Assembly (NCBI GenBank): GCA_047626725.1
Contig: JBLHSG010000001.1
Location: forward strand, 1 to 64,000
Reading direction: 5' to 3'
Source: Ascidiaceihabitans sp034111945
GTDB lineage: Bacteria > Pseudomonadota > Alphaproteobacteria > Rhodobacterales > Rhodobacteraceae
Length of the DNA stretch: 64,000 nt
The notes below the pieces were generated by a model. The model had not been told where the DNA came from, ran no database searches, and saw nothing but the letters and a program-made list of their open reading frames with translations. This document shows, piece by piece, positions 49,115 to 58,019 of this stretch (position 1 is the stretch's first letter; every line of letters begins with the position of its first letter). A program made the translations under genes and the position numbers.

Positions 49115-50464
49115 ATGAAACGCCTCATCCAACGCGGCCTTATGTTTGGCAATCTGTTCCACGTCTCCTCGCCCGCTTTGGTCGAACGCTACAATCGTGC
49201 GCTGAAACATCTGACGGGAAAAACCACTACCCTCACCGATTTTCACATCGATATCTCAGGCTTTGCGCCTGAGGTCGGGGAGGAGTTGAACGACCCAGCA
49301 TACCTGAACCACGCAGGCGTGAACCGTCAGTTTATCTTGCTGTCTACTGATCAGAAACGCGCGCCGTTGCTGGATGCGAAATTATCGACGTCGCGTACGA
49401 TCCTGCGCGATTTCATCGATAAAAACGAGGCGCAGTTGTTTGCGCTGACCGCCCGTGATGCTGTCGCCGGAGAACTGGTGAATTCGGTCTACGATGTGTC
49501 GACCCCCGCCCGCCTGTTCGACATTCGCGCAATCACAATCGAGGCGGACACGACCACTGGCACCGTGCAATCGGCCCAAGATTTAGCCACCAAGGTCGAT
49601 ACATTTCTGGAAAAAGAGGACGCGTGGTTCGACGATGTTTTGATCGCTGACATGATCAGCCTTGCCTCTAAAACGGGTGACGTGCGGCGCAACCCTGTGC
49701 GCCTGACATTCGAAACTGTTAAGCAGGCAAACTTTTGGACCGCGCATTTTGGTGGCTTGTATTTATTCCAGGGGATGGATCATCCGGCTGTCATCGCGTC
49801 GCAGTCAAAAGACGGGCTAGATGACTTTCCAGTCAAATATGTTTTTGACCTGAGTGAACGAAACCGGATTGCGAAATTCCTTGAGTATAACGATCTGGTT
49901 GAACCCATCGTCAAAGCCCGTGGTGGGGCCGATGCCGCCGCGATTCTTAGTCAAAAGATGGAGTTCATTTTAATCGACACCATCGCCGATCAGGGTGTTG
50001 ATCTGACCGGAGTAACCGGTCGCGAAATGCGTCGTTTGACCCGTGAAAATGCACATCTTTTACCTCAAAGCTATCATGCGCTGGCCAAGTTGGTCGCGTG
50101 GGCGAAACATGGTGGGACGTGGCCGCGGATTACGTCCGATCATCCGGCATATTTTTACACTTTGCGCGCAGCAAATCACGCGGACGCCGATCTGGTAAAC
50201 ATGCTGCTGGCCGAACTGTGTCCCGCCGATATTCGCCAGATGTTTATCTGTCACAAAGAACTGTTTTACCAAACCTACGCTGGCTGGCCGGACACCAAAA
50301 AAGAATACGTCGCCCGCTATCTTGAAGCCGAATATCAAAGCGATAAAGCTGGCGCGCGTGCTGCCCTGTTCGGACACGCCCCGAATATGGTAGACGATGT
50401 TGCCCCGCCACCTCGTGATTTGATCGAACGCGTTGGCCCTTGGGGCGCAGTAAGGAGAAAATAG
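49115..50464 (+). CDS. uncharacterised 449-residue protein (possibly DUF6638)
   Basis: A soluble protein starting MKRLIQRGLMFGNLFHVSSPALVERYNRALKHLTGKTTTLTDFHIDISGF, with TARDAVAGELVNSVYDVSTPARLFDIRAITIE in the centre and a helical C-terminal half. The N-terminal phrase matches my memory of a Rhodobacterales-restricted family named DUF6638, at moderate certainty. No catalytic motif visible. It ends directly before the small membrane-protein gene (next ATG one base later), and is the conserved partner of the AAA+ ATPase once the insert is discounted. Confidence 0.65.
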   Translation: MKRLIQRGLMFGNLFHVSSPALVERYNRALKHLTGKTTTLTDFHIDISGFAPEVGEELNDPAYLNHAGVNRQFILLSTDQKRAPLLDAKLSTSRTILRDFIDKNEAQLFALTARDAVAGELVNSVYDVSTPARLFDIRAITIEADTTTGTVQSAQDLATKVDTFLEKEDAWFDDVLIADMISLASKTGDVRRNPVRLTFETVKQANFWTAHFGGLYLFQGMDHPAVIASQSKDGLDDFPVKYVFDLSERNRIAKFLEYNDLVEPIVKARGGADAAAILSQKMEFILIDTIADQGVDLTGVTGREMRRLTRENAHLLPQSYHALAKLVAWAKHGGTWPRITSDHPAYFYTLRAANHADADLVNMLLAELCPADIRQMFICHKELFYQTYAGWPDTKKEYVARYLEAEYQSDKAGARAALFGHAPNMVDDVAPPPRDLIERVGPWGAVRRK

Positions 50465-50731
50465 ATGTTTGCATTGGCCCGTTTGCTGTTCCTTGGCTTT
50501 ATTGTCCTGAGCGTAATTTACGTCTGCCTGTCGTTTTATTCCCGTGCTGTGCGCCGCGATAAATTGCGCTCGGAATGGGATCAAGACGGCATGACCGGCG
50601 ACCGCGATGCGTTTGTTCAACAAGGTTTGGATGACTACGATGGATCGCTGCGTCGCAAGCTGATTTTGGGGGTGTATGTCATCCCCTTTGTGCTTATGTG
50701 CGTGGTAATCTACTTGACGAATTTCGCCTAA
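50465..50731 (+). CDS. small membrane protein of the AAA+ cluster
   Basis: 88 residues with two membrane helices (LARLLFLGFIVLSVIYVCLSFY and LILGVYVIPFVLMCVVIYLTNFA). They are joined by a charged loop with SEWDQDGMTGDRDAFVQQGLDDYD. Both ends probably face the periplasm, with the acidic loop in the cytoplasm. It starts at the base after the preceding stop. Function unknown. Confidence 0.65.
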   Translation: MFALARLLFLGFIVLSVIYVCLSFYSRAVRRDKLRSEWDQDGMTGDRDAFVQQGLDDYDGSLRRKLILGVYVIPFVLMCVVIYLTNFA

Positions 50732-50743
50732 AGGGGGCCTGGA

Positions 50744-51394
50744 ATGCGCTATATTAAATGGTTGTTTATTGTCAGTTTCTGGGTGCTGGTGGCGTCATTT
50801 TTTCACTACACGTTGCCGCAAAAAGACATCGTGCGGATCACGGATACCTATGAAAAGCGTATCGATTTTGGCGAGAATTCGATCTTTTGGGCCAGTGCGG
50901 ATACAGGAAACAGCGTCACGGCGTTGAATCGGGATGTGTTTTTTATTCAATCGCGCCAGACCAGCAATAACCGCGTGATGGTGTACCGTAACGAAGACAC
51001 CGGCTGGGGATGGCCGCCGTATTTGAAATTCGACACAACTAATCTGCAAGCCGAGGCCGCTGACGTAAAATCAACAGCCGCCGAACCGCAATACGCGATC
51101 ATCAAACACTACGGTTGGCGCAACGAATTCATGTCGATTTTTCCAAATGCGATCTCGGTAAAACCCGTGGATGGCCCTGATGCATCCAAGGGAATTCCGT
51201 TCCTGAACATCATCATTTTGTCGCTGTTTGCGATGGTGGTGTATTTCATCTGGGTGCGCTGGCGTCGGTTCCGCATGGCGCGGATTGATCCCGCAATCGA
51301 AGAAATGCAGGACAATTGGGATGCCGCCGGTGACGCGGTCAACGATCGCAGAGGCCGCGTACGCCGATGGCTATCAACGTGGCGCGCAAAGTGA
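50744..51394 (+). CDS. DUF1523-family membrane protein
   Basis: 216 residues. An N-terminal helix (WLFIVSFWVLVASFFHYTLP) and a second helix (IIILSLFAMVVYFIWVRW, near residue 155) enclose a ~120-residue periplasmic domain. That domain carries KDIVRITDTYEKRIDFGENSIFWASAD, FIQSRQTSNNRVMVYRNEDTGWGWPPYLKFDTTNLQAEA and HYGWRNEFMSIFPNA, which match the DUF1523 family of alphaproteobacteria. A basic cytoplasmic tail follows. It ends the cluster. The role is unknown, but the paired membrane proteins suggest that the system acts at the inner membrane. Confidence 0.75.
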   Translation: MRYIKWLFIVSFWVLVASFFHYTLPQKDIVRITDTYEKRIDFGENSIFWASADTGNSVTALNRDVFFIQSRQTSNNRVMVYRNEDTGWGWPPYLKFDTTNLQAEAADVKSTAAEPQYAIIKHYGWRNEFMSIFPNAISVKPVDGPDASKGIPFLNIIILSLFAMVVYFIWVRWRRFRMARIDPAIEEMQDNWDAAGDAVNDRRGRVRRWLSTWRAK

Positions 51395-51407
51395 ATTTGC
51401 CGCGCAG

Positions 51408-52985
51408 TTAGTCCGAGAATAGATATTCGGCCTGCGCGATTTCACGACCCTGATCCACGGTGATCGATAGGAATCGCGACAGCGCTTTGGCGTTGTCTTC
51501 AACGCTTAGGCTTTCGCGCATCCGTGCAAAGTTTTCGAACCCCGCGTCCCTGATCCGGTCACTTTCAAACACCATGTCGTTGCGGATTGTCGGCAACAAA
51601 CGTTCCAGCGTTTCGGTCGATGTTTGATCCCCGGCAAGCCCGACGCGCATCGCGTGACCGATCAGGTAATCTTCGGAAAAATTACAATCGATTTCGAGCA
51701 TCCGCGTGATCGAACGATCCTCTGCGAAATCCTTGAGCAGTTCGATATTTCCAGGGTCCATGCACACGATCAACTGGTCGGTTTCGTAGTAATCAAACAA
51801 CATCCGCATCAGCGCACGTCTATGTCGCGTGCGTTTGCCCAGCGTTTTCTGAATACCGCCAAGGTCTGGCAGTGGCGTGTCTTCTTCGTTGAACAGGTAT
51901 TCGATGGCCGGCACATTTGTGACCTGTCGAATGCGTTCCAAAACCCGTTTGGCGACGTGCCATTTTTTGCAAATCACGATCATTAGCTCGCGTTCGCGAC
52001 CCAGCGTGCTTTCGGTCTCCCAAAAACGAGTGGAAAAACGACGTCCGATTCGGCCACGACCTGTGAGGAATTTGAACAGGCCCGCACCTTCGTTCGAGAT
52101 TTGGAACGGCACAGCCTCGGCGGCATAAAGTAAGCCAAGCCGTCGTTTTAGATCCTTAGCCTCGGCACTGATTTTGCGCGCGAACAGGAAATCTTGCGAC
52201 ACCAACAGATCATAGTGATCGTCATAAAACGTCACCGGCATCCCGTAGTCTGTGAACAGCAAAAACGTCAGCGTGCGCGAGCGGATTTCGTTTTCAGGAA
52301 CCACGTGGCGTACAATCGTTTGAAAGAACGTCTCGTCAGGAATCCATGTTGTGCGAAAGAAGCGCATCACGTCTTTGCGTTTGCGGGTAAATTCCAACAC
52401 CCATTCGACCGTGCGCCGCCGCAGGCACCACCATTGGCTGCCGATCTGAACCTGAATGTCCGACGGAATTTCGCGGGTGATCCCGAACTTGCGTTGGAAA
52501 TTGAATGACCAATAAAACAGGCGTTTCTGCGTACGCTCGTTGAACCAATGGCGATAGATCAGACGTTCTTCTTTGAAGCCGGTTTTGATCCAGTCACTGT
52601 CAAAATAATCAAAGCTTTCGACAAAATCGACGTCGTTGTCGTCTAGAAACTGATGGGTGTATTCGGCGGATTTTACCGCCATGCAGTCACCCGACAGCAT
52701 GTAAAAATGGGTGGCACGCGGGAACGCATCGACGGCAGATTCTACCGCATACAGCGTCGCCTGAACCAACGACCATTCACCCCATCCACATTTGATACGC
52801 TTGTGGGCGTAGGTGACATTTCCGTTGTCTTTTAGGGCATCTTTGATCTGTGCAAAATGCACCGGGTTCGCACGGGCATCAAAGTGAATCGCCATGTAGT
52901 CACCAGCAGCCGTCAGCCGTTGGGCCTGCTTTATGATCGCATCCGGATCCTTGTGACATAGCAAGATGTAGGCGATTTTTGCCAT
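51408..52985 (-). CDS. GT14-like (core-2/I-branching type) glycosyltransferase with C-terminal extension
   Basis: 525 residues, no signal peptide. The N-terminal half matches the core-2/I-branching beta-1,6-N-acetylglucosaminyltransferase family: MAKIAYILLCHKDPDAI, AIHFDARANP, GWGEWSLVQATLYAVE, THFYMLSGDCMAVKS, IGSQWWCLRRRTVEWVLEF and TTWIPDETFFQTIV. The C-terminal ~240 residues are an extra domain found in alphaproteobacterial members (probably DUF5928), with a second HVAKRVLERI/EIDCNFSEDYLIGHAMRVG region. It may build a surface polysaccharide. It is divergent from a sulfotransferase across 162 AT-rich bases. Confidence 0.8.
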   Translation of the reverse strand: MAKIAYILLCHKDPDAIIKQAQRLTAAGDYMAIHFDARANPVHFAQIKDALKDNGNVTYAHKRIKCGWGEWSLVQATLYAVESAVDAFPRATHFYMLSGDCMAVKSAEYTHQFLDDNDVDFVESFDYFDSDWIKTGFKEERLIYRHWFNERTQKRLFYWSFNFQRKFGITREIPSDIQVQIGSQWWCLRRRTVEWVLEFTRKRKDVMRFFRTTWIPDETFFQTIVRHVVPENEIRSRTLTFLLFTDYGMPVTFYDDHYDLLVSQDFLFARKISAEAKDLKRRLGLLYAAEAVPFQISNEGAGLFKFLTGRGRIGRRFSTRFWETESTLGRERELMIVICKKWHVAKRVLERIRQVTNVPAIEYLFNEEDTPLPDLGGIQKTLGKRTRHRRALMRMLFDYYETDQLIVCMDPGNIELLKDFAEDRSITRMLEIDCNFSEDYLIGHAMRVGLAGDQTSTETLERLLPTIRNDMVFESDRIRDAGFENFARMRESLSVEDNAKALSRFLSITVDQGREIAQAEYLFSD

Positions 52986-53147
52986 ATTGGAAACGAACTG
53001 CCCCTTTGCGTAAGATTGTTTACGTTGTTAAAGGTGAAGAGTGATTGAATAAACAGGATTTATTTGCTTTTTTGCGTCAAGACCAAACTGTTGCCAATAA
53101 AACAGCGCAAAAAACATCTAGACTGAAGAAGATAGAGGACGAGTAAA

Positions 53148-53966
53148 ATGGGTTTTCCAGGAACGTGGATGACGGAAAGTGAAAGCATGGTGTACCGCGT
53201 GGTGCCCAAATGCGCGTGTTCGACCATCGGTCAGATCATGTATTATTCCGACCACGGTGAATTTTTCGACGGCGATATCCACGATGCTCAAGGCGGGATG
53301 CACAAGTGGGCGCTGGAGCAAAGTCAGGCACCAATCACGCAGAATGTGCAAAACCACGAATCATATTCGTTTACCTGCGTGCGCAATCCGTACACGCGGA
53401 TCCTGTCGTCGTTCTTTGATAAAATTTGCGGAATTCAGCGTAATGGCAAACGCTATCGCGGCAACCTTGTCCCGCTGTTGATCCAAAAATACGGGATCGA
53501 AGTGGGCGGTGATGATGGCAAACAAGAGTTTGACCAGATCAAAAGCTTTCGACGCTTCTTGCTGTTCGCACGCGACACCATTCGTTGGCGTCGTCCGATG
53601 GATCCTGACATTCACTGGTCTGCGATGTCCGGTCACGTCAGTACATTTATCGTGAATGGCGGTCAGTACGACAAAATCATCTGGACCGAGAAATTCAACG
53701 AAGGCATGGCTGATGTGCTTGGTGCAATCGAATCGCCGCATGCGGTTGATTTGGAAACAATCCCACGGTTCAACGAATCCGAAGGGCACGGCCCGAAACG
53801 TGCGCATCCGGTCGAGGACTACTTCGACGACATGTCGATGCACTTGGTCTACGAAATTTTCAAACGCGACTTTGACGTGTTCAAATATGACTTTGAAAAC
53901 CCGGGCAACAAGCTGCCGATCGGCGAAATTGATCTGGCCGAAGTTCACAAAAAACTAGGCGATTAA
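53148..53966 (+). CDS. sulfotransferase family protein
   Basis: 272 residues of the carbohydrate sulfotransferase type (Sulfotransfer_2-like). The 5'-phosphosulfate loop is VPKCACSTIGQIMYY and the 3'-phosphate motif FTCVRNPYTRILSSFFDKI. A C-terminal RAHPVEDYFDDMSMHLVYEIFKRDFDVFKYDFE is typical of the family. It would transfer sulfate from PAPS to a sugar or lipid. No membrane anchor. GAGGACGAG precedes the ATG. Being back-to-back with a GT14-type glycosyltransferase suggests a sulfated surface glycan. Confidence 0.82.
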   Translation: MGFPGTWMTESESMVYRVVPKCACSTIGQIMYYSDHGEFFDGDIHDAQGGMHKWALEQSQAPITQNVQNHESYSFTCVRNPYTRILSSFFDKICGIQRNGKRYRGNLVPLLIQKYGIEVGGDDGKQEFDQIKSFRRFLLFARDTIRWRRPMDPDIHWSAMSGHVSTFIVNGGQYDKIIWTEKFNEGMADVLGAIESPHAVDLETIPRFNESEGHGPKRAHPVEDYFDDMSMHLVYEIFKRDFDVFKYDFENPGNKLPIGEIDLAEVHKKLGD

Positions 53967-54022
53967 ACGAGGGTTTGCGGCGCGCCAAACGAAAGCGTGC
54001 CGCACCTAACCGTAAGCCGCTA

Positions 54023-54706
54023 CTACCTAGAATTTTTCGCGATCACGCCGGCAATACGTTGACCGATCTTGCGACTGGCCTTGATCGACGGGTGCACACG
54101 GTCTGCTGCGTGAAACGATTTGTCGCCGCTTTTCACCATGTCTTTGACTGGTACAAACCAAACACCTTTGTCGCGCTTTGCCATTTGTGTCAGGCGGCGT
54201 TCCAGTTCGTCGCCGTCATCGCGGCAGTTTTCGATTGGCGATCCGAAGCCGGGCGAACGCAGATACCCGGCATAGATGACGCGCGAATTGCCGCTGCGCA
54301 CCTTTGCCACCAATCGAGGAATTTCACCGCGAGTGCCGTCCTTTGAAATCAGCTTGTCCATCTTGCGCCGACAATCCGAACATCCACAGCCCAGCCATAA
54401 ATCATTGCCGCCGCCGTTCAGAATGACCCATTCCCACTGGCCGGGGCGGTATTGTTTGGAAATGTTGAACCCCATGCTGCCAGACAAGGGCAGTTTGTAG
54501 ATGATGCGCGCACCAGACACAGCGCGGTTTTCGACGGGTCGTTTTAGCGTTTTGGCGACCACATCAGGGATCGATTGGCCTGAACCGCGATAAAACGCAA
54601 AGAAAGAATCGCCCATCGCCATAATGCGTGCGCGGTCTTGGGCTGTGGCTGTTGTTGAAATTAGGCAGATCGTCAAAATTTGTAAAAGTAAACGGATGTG
54701 GCGCAT
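54023..54706 (-). CDS. secreted SGNH/GDSL hydrolase
   Basis: 227 residues with a signal peptide (RLLLQILTICLISTTATAQ). SGNH blocks: block I IMAMGDSFFAFYRG (catalytic Ser), block III GGGNDLWLG and block V DRVHPSIKAS (Asp and His). A cysteine group CGCSDCRRKM follows block III and is unusual. It would be an esterase or lipase acting in the periplasm or outside. The family also includes sugar O-acetyl esterases, which would fit the neighbouring glycan genes; the substrate is unproven. Confidence 0.82.
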   Translation of the reverse strand: MRHIRLLLQILTICLISTTATAQDRARIMAMGDSFFAFYRGSGQSIPDVVAKTLKRPVENRAVSGARIIYKLPLSGSMGFNISKQYRPGQWEWVILNGGGNDLWLGCGCSDCRRKMDKLISKDGTRGEIPRLVAKVRSGNSRVIYAGYLRSPGFGSPIENCRDDGDELERRLTQMAKRDKGVWFVPVKDMVKSGDKSFHAADRVHPSIKASRKIGQRIAGVIAKNSR

Positions 54707-54828
54707 GGTGTCCTCAACTCAATAAGTCATAAATATTCTGCACAAGATAACGACAAATTATGATCAAAGCATGACCAATTTCGTTGTTCTCTTGCGCCTT
54801 ATGCAGACAAACCTTACATCCCAATGCA

Positions 54829-55308
54829 ATGTCACAGAACACCAAATCAGACCCCAACTACAAAGTGATCGCCGAGAACCGGCGCGCGCGCTTTGACTAT
54901 GCCATCAGCGATGACATCGAATGCGGTATCATCCTCGAGGGGTCCGAGGTGAAATCCATGCGCGTGGGCGGCACGAACATCGCCGAAAGCTATGCCGCGG
55001 TCGAAGACGGCGAACTGTGGTTGGTCAACAGCTACATCGCGCCATATCGCGGTGCGCGCACGTTCAAACACGTGGAACGCCGTCGCCGCAAACTGCTGGT
55101 CAGTCGCAAAGAGATGGCTGATTTGTGGAACGCCACACAGCGCAAAGGCATGACGCTGGTGCCGATCGTGATGTACTTTAATCACCGTGGTTTTGCCAAG
55201 ATCAAGCTGGGCATCGCCAAAGGCAAACAGAACCACGACAAACGCGCGACCGAGGCAAAGCGCGATTGGTCCCGCCAAAAGTCGCGTCTGATGAAAGACA
55301 ACGGGTAA
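54829..55308 (+). CDS. smpB: SsrA-binding protein SmpB
   Basis: 159 residues. It has the full SmpB domain: KVIAENRRARFDYAISDDIECGIILEGSEVKSMRVGGTNIAESYA, LVNSYIAPY, RRRKLLVSRKEM and GMTLVPIVMYFNHRGFAKIKLGIAKGKQNHDKR. The basic C-terminal tail is that needed for tmRNA function. It binds tmRNA and delivers it to stalled ribosomes. The ATG at 54829 is chosen because homology starts there; a longer in-frame start is rejected. tmRNA itself is not in this window. Confidence 0.95.
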   Translation: MSQNTKSDPNYKVIAENRRARFDYAISDDIECGIILEGSEVKSMRVGGTNIAESYAAVEDGELWLVNSYIAPYRGARTFKHVERRRRKLLVSRKEMADLWNATQRKGMTLVPIVMYFNHRGFAKIKLGIAKGKQNHDKRATEAKRDWSRQKSRLMKDNG

Positions 55309-55327
55309 CCCTAGGTTACGGGCCTTT
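55305..55327 (+). terminator. weak hairpin after smpB
   Basis: GTAACC and GGTTAC arms with a 3-base loop overlap the smpB stop and are followed by GGGCCTTTTT. The stem is only six pairs. Confidence 0.35.
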
Positions 55328-55440
55328 TTGGCGCTTTATTCCCCTTAAGTAAAAATACGGACTCTTTTAGGTTGTGATGGCAGCTTTGGGTGGGGGCGCA
55401 GTGCTGCACGATATAAAAGCCTCCGACAGGGAATACGAAT

Positions 55441-55731
55441 ATGGAACTAATTATTGGCCTTTTGTCCGGCGCTGCCGGTGGTAACGCAGCTGGTAAATTG
55501 TTGGGTAGCCTAGACCAAGGCACGCTGATCAACTCGATCGCGGGGATCGTTGGTGGTGGTATTGGTGGGTCTATCCTAAGCGCGCTGGGCGCACCTGATC
55601 TGGCGGGTGCCGCAGGCGAAGCTGGCGGTCTCGATTTTGGTGCGATCATCGGCCAAGTTGTCGGTGGTGGTGTTGGCGGTGGCGGTTTGCTGGCGTTGGT
55701 CGGTGCTGCGCGCAACATGATGGCAAAGTAA
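55441..55731 (+). CDS. small glycine-zipper hydrophobic protein
   Basis: 96 residues, very rich in Gly, Ala, Leu and Ile. Three glycine-zipper stretches are visible (GLLSGAAGGNAAGKLLG; SIAGIVGGGIGGSILSALG; AIIGQVVGGGVGGGGLLALVG), able to pack as membrane helices. No cleavable signal is obvious. It has its own region, with a hairpin terminator 25 bases after the stop. Function unknown; such proteins often associate with membranes or oligomerise. Confidence 0.65.
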   Translation: MELIIGLLSGAAGGNAAGKLLGSLDQGTLINSIAGIVGGGIGGSILSALGAPDLAGAAGEAGGLDFGAIIGQVVGGGVGGGGLLALVGAARNMMAK

Positions 55732-55755
55732 CTATTTTTGTAACGATTTAGGGAG

Positions 55756-55776
55756 TGGGCGCCATTTGTGCGCCCA
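55756..55776 (+). terminator. terminator after the glycine-zipper gene
   Basis: TGGGCGC (55756-55762) and GCGCCCA (55770-55776) form a perfect 7-base GC stem followed by TTTCCTTTT. Confidence 0.7.
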
Positions 55777-55898
55777 TTTCCTTTTGGGCTACTACATTTT
55801 GACCAATTGGGGCTGCATAGTTCTGACCTTGCACCTTGCCTCGACCCTTTCATAGCGTTAGCAAAAGGGCGTATTTCCACGCTGACGGAGGGGCACTT

Positions 55899-56768
55899 AT
55901 GGCTGACACTGCACAAGGCGACGATCCACGGACATTGGTTTCGACGGATTGGCTGGCACAACACCTGAAAGACCCTGATTTGCGGCTTTTGGATGCATCG
56001 TTGTACCTGCCTGGTACTGATCGTAACGGGCGCGCAGAATATGATGCGGCGCACATTCCGGGCGCGCGATTCTTTGACATCGATGAAATCAGCGACGGGC
56101 GCAGTGATCTGCCCCACATGGTTCCGCCTGTTGAAAAATTCATGTCCCGTATGCGCGCGATGGGCGTGGGCGATGGCCATCAGGTTGTTGTCTATGACGG
56201 TTCGGGGCTGTTTTCTGCCGCACGTGTTTGGTGGCTGTTCCGCTTGATGGGGCAGATGAACATTGCCGTGCTTGATGGCGGTTTTCCAAAATGGCAGGCC
56301 GAAGGTCGCGAGATCGAAGACATGCCGCCGGTCATTCGGGACCGCCACATGACAGTCCGGTTTCAAAACCATCTGGTGCGTGATGTGACACAAGTGTCGT
56401 CGGCCTCGAAATTGGGCGGATCGCAGATCGTTGATGCCCGCGCGGCAGCCCGTTTTCGTGGTGAGGCACCTGAACCGCGCGAAGGATTGCGGTCTGGTCA
56501 CATTCCGGGGGCGCGCAGTGTGCCCTACACTGATTTGTTAAACGCTGACCAAACCATGAAATCGCCAGACGATACTCGCGCTGTTTTCACAGCTGCCGGC
56601 GTTGATCTGACCAAACCAATTATTACCAGCTGTGGGTCCGGTGTGACGGCCGCGATCCTTGCGCTCGCGCTTGAGCGAATGGGCCACGACAGCTGGTCGC
56701 TTTACGATGGATCTTGGGCCGAATGGGGAATGTTCCCGACCGTGCCCGTCGCAACCGGAGACGCCTAG
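55899..56768 (+). CDS. sseA: 3-mercaptopyruvate sulfurtransferase
   Basis: 289 residues with two rhodanese domains. The second carries the active-site loop SCGSGVTA with Cys245; the CGSGVT form distinguishes mercaptopyruvate from thiosulfate sulfurtransferases (CRxGxT). The first domain has LLDASLYLPGTDRNGRAEYDAAHIPGARFFDID. It moves sulfur from 3-mercaptopyruvate to thiols or cyanide. The ATG at 55899 has GGAGGGG upstream. It ends one base before the aminotransferase start, so the two are coupled. Confidence 0.92.
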   Translation: MADTAQGDDPRTLVSTDWLAQHLKDPDLRLLDASLYLPGTDRNGRAEYDAAHIPGARFFDIDEISDGRSDLPHMVPPVEKFMSRMRAMGVGDGHQVVVYDGSGLFSAARVWWLFRLMGQMNIAVLDGGFPKWQAEGREIEDMPPVIRDRHMTVRFQNHLVRDVTQVSSASKLGGSQIVDARAAARFRGEAPEPREGLRSGHIPGARSVPYTDLLNADQTMKSPDDTRAVFTAAGVDLTKPIITSCGSGVTAAILALALERMGHDSWSLYDGSWAEWGMFPTVPVATGDA

Positions 56769-56769
56769 A

Positions 56770-57954
56770 ATGTTCGAAACACTAAAGCCGCAACCTGCTG
56801 ATAAAATCCTCGCGCTGATGGCGCAGTACCGCGAGGACCCGCGCACGACAAAGATCGATCTTGGCGTTGGTGTCTACAAAGATGCCACGGGCCTGACGCC
56901 GGTTATGCGCGCGATCAAAGCGGCAGAACACAAGCTGTGGGAAGAACAAGATAGCAAATCCTACGTCGGTCTGGTCGGTGATCCGGCGTTCGGCGATGCG
57001 ATGGTCAAGATGGTGTTGGGCGACTGTGTTGCGCGCGAAACTGTGGCTGCTGCGGCAACACCGGGCGGCACTGGCGCGATCCGCCAAGCGTTCGAATTGA
57101 TCCAGATGGCACGCCCGAATGCACGCGTGTTCATTTCAAACCCGACTTGGCCAAACCACCCGTCGATCCTGAAATATTTGGGAATTGAAATCGCCGAATA
57201 CCGCTATTTCGACGATGAAACCTGCGGCGTTGATTTCGATGGCATGATTGCTGATTTGAAGACGGCGAAAAAGGGTGACGTGGTTCTGTTGCATGGCTGC
57301 TGTCACAACCCGACTGGCGCAAACCTGAACGCGGCCCAATGGCAAGACGTGATCAAAGTATTGCTGGAAACCGGTGCGACACCGATGGTTGATATCGCAT
57401 ACCAAGGGTTTGGTGATGGTTTGCAAGAAGACGCGGCCGCCACCCGCGCTGTGGTGTCTTCGGTTCCTGAATGCATCATCGCGGCCAGCTGTTCCAAGAA
57501 CTTTGGCATCTACCGCGAACGCACAGGCATGTTGATGGTGATGTCGACCGACACATCGGCCAAAGGGTTGAACCAGCAAACGCTGGCATTTCTGAACCGC
57601 CAAAACTTTAGCTTTCCACCGGATCACGGCGCGCGTTTGGTCACGATGATCTTGAATGACGACGCGATGCGCGCGGATTGGATGGCAGAACTTGAGGACA
57701 CGCGCACATCGATGCTGGGTCTGCGCAAAATGTTGGCAGGCGAACTGCAACGTTTGTCTGGGTCCGATCGCTTTGGGTTTTTAGCCGAACATCGCGGTAT
57801 GTTTTCGCGTCTTGGGACAACGCCTGAAATGGTTGAAAAGCTGCGCGTTGATGCGGGCATTTACATGGTCAGTGACAGTCGCATGAACATCGCCGGGCTG
57901 AACGCAAAAACTGTACCTATCCTTGCCAAAGCGATCATTGACGCGGGTATCTAA
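56770..57954 (+). CDS. class I aromatic/aspartate aminotransferase
   Basis: 394 residues, the AspC/TyrB-type subgroup of fold-type I aminotransferases. It has DLGVGVYKDATGLTPVMRAIKAAE, TPGGTGAIRQAFELI, LHGCCHNPTGANL, DIAYQGFGDGLQEDA and the PLP-lysine region SCSKNFGIYRERTGM (Lys near 243). It interconverts amino acids and 2-oxo acids. Its start one base after sseA suggests that it makes 3-mercaptopyruvate from cysteine for SseA. It may also serve tyrosine/phenylalanine breakdown toward hydroxyphenyl acids. TyrB and AspC cannot be separated by eye. Confidence 0.9.
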   Translation: MFETLKPQPADKILALMAQYREDPRTTKIDLGVGVYKDATGLTPVMRAIKAAEHKLWEEQDSKSYVGLVGDPAFGDAMVKMVLGDCVARETVAAAATPGGTGAIRQAFELIQMARPNARVFISNPTWPNHPSILKYLGIEIAEYRYFDDETCGVDFDGMIADLKTAKKGDVVLLHGCCHNPTGANLNAAQWQDVIKVLLETGATPMVDIAYQGFGDGLQEDAAATRAVVSSVPECIIAASCSKNFGIYRERTGMLMVMSTDTSAKGLNQQTLAFLNRQNFSFPPDHGARLVTMILNDDAMRADWMAELEDTRTSMLGLRKMLAGELQRLSGSDRFGFLAEHRGMFSRLGTTPEMVEKLRVDAGIYMVSDSRMNIAGLNAKTVPILAKAIIDAGI

Positions 57955-57973
57955 TCACACCGTCTGAAACGAA

Positions 57974-57999
57974 AAAAGGGTGCCCCAAGGCACCCTTTT
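57974..57999. terminator. bidirectional terminator
   Basis: AAAAGGGTGCC and GGCACCCTTTT form a perfect 11-base stem with a 4-base loop (CCAA), flanked by A and T runs. It is shared by the convergent aminotransferase and HdeA-like genes. Confidence 0.88.
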
Positions 58000-58019
58000 A
58001 ACATCAAAGTCTTGTTGGC

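Noticed and set aside
55311..56501. A 396-codon open frame on the - strand opposite the glycine-zipper gene and sseA
   Set aside because: Low-complexity proline/serine/arginine-rich translation, antisense to a clear SseA and to terminator hairpins.
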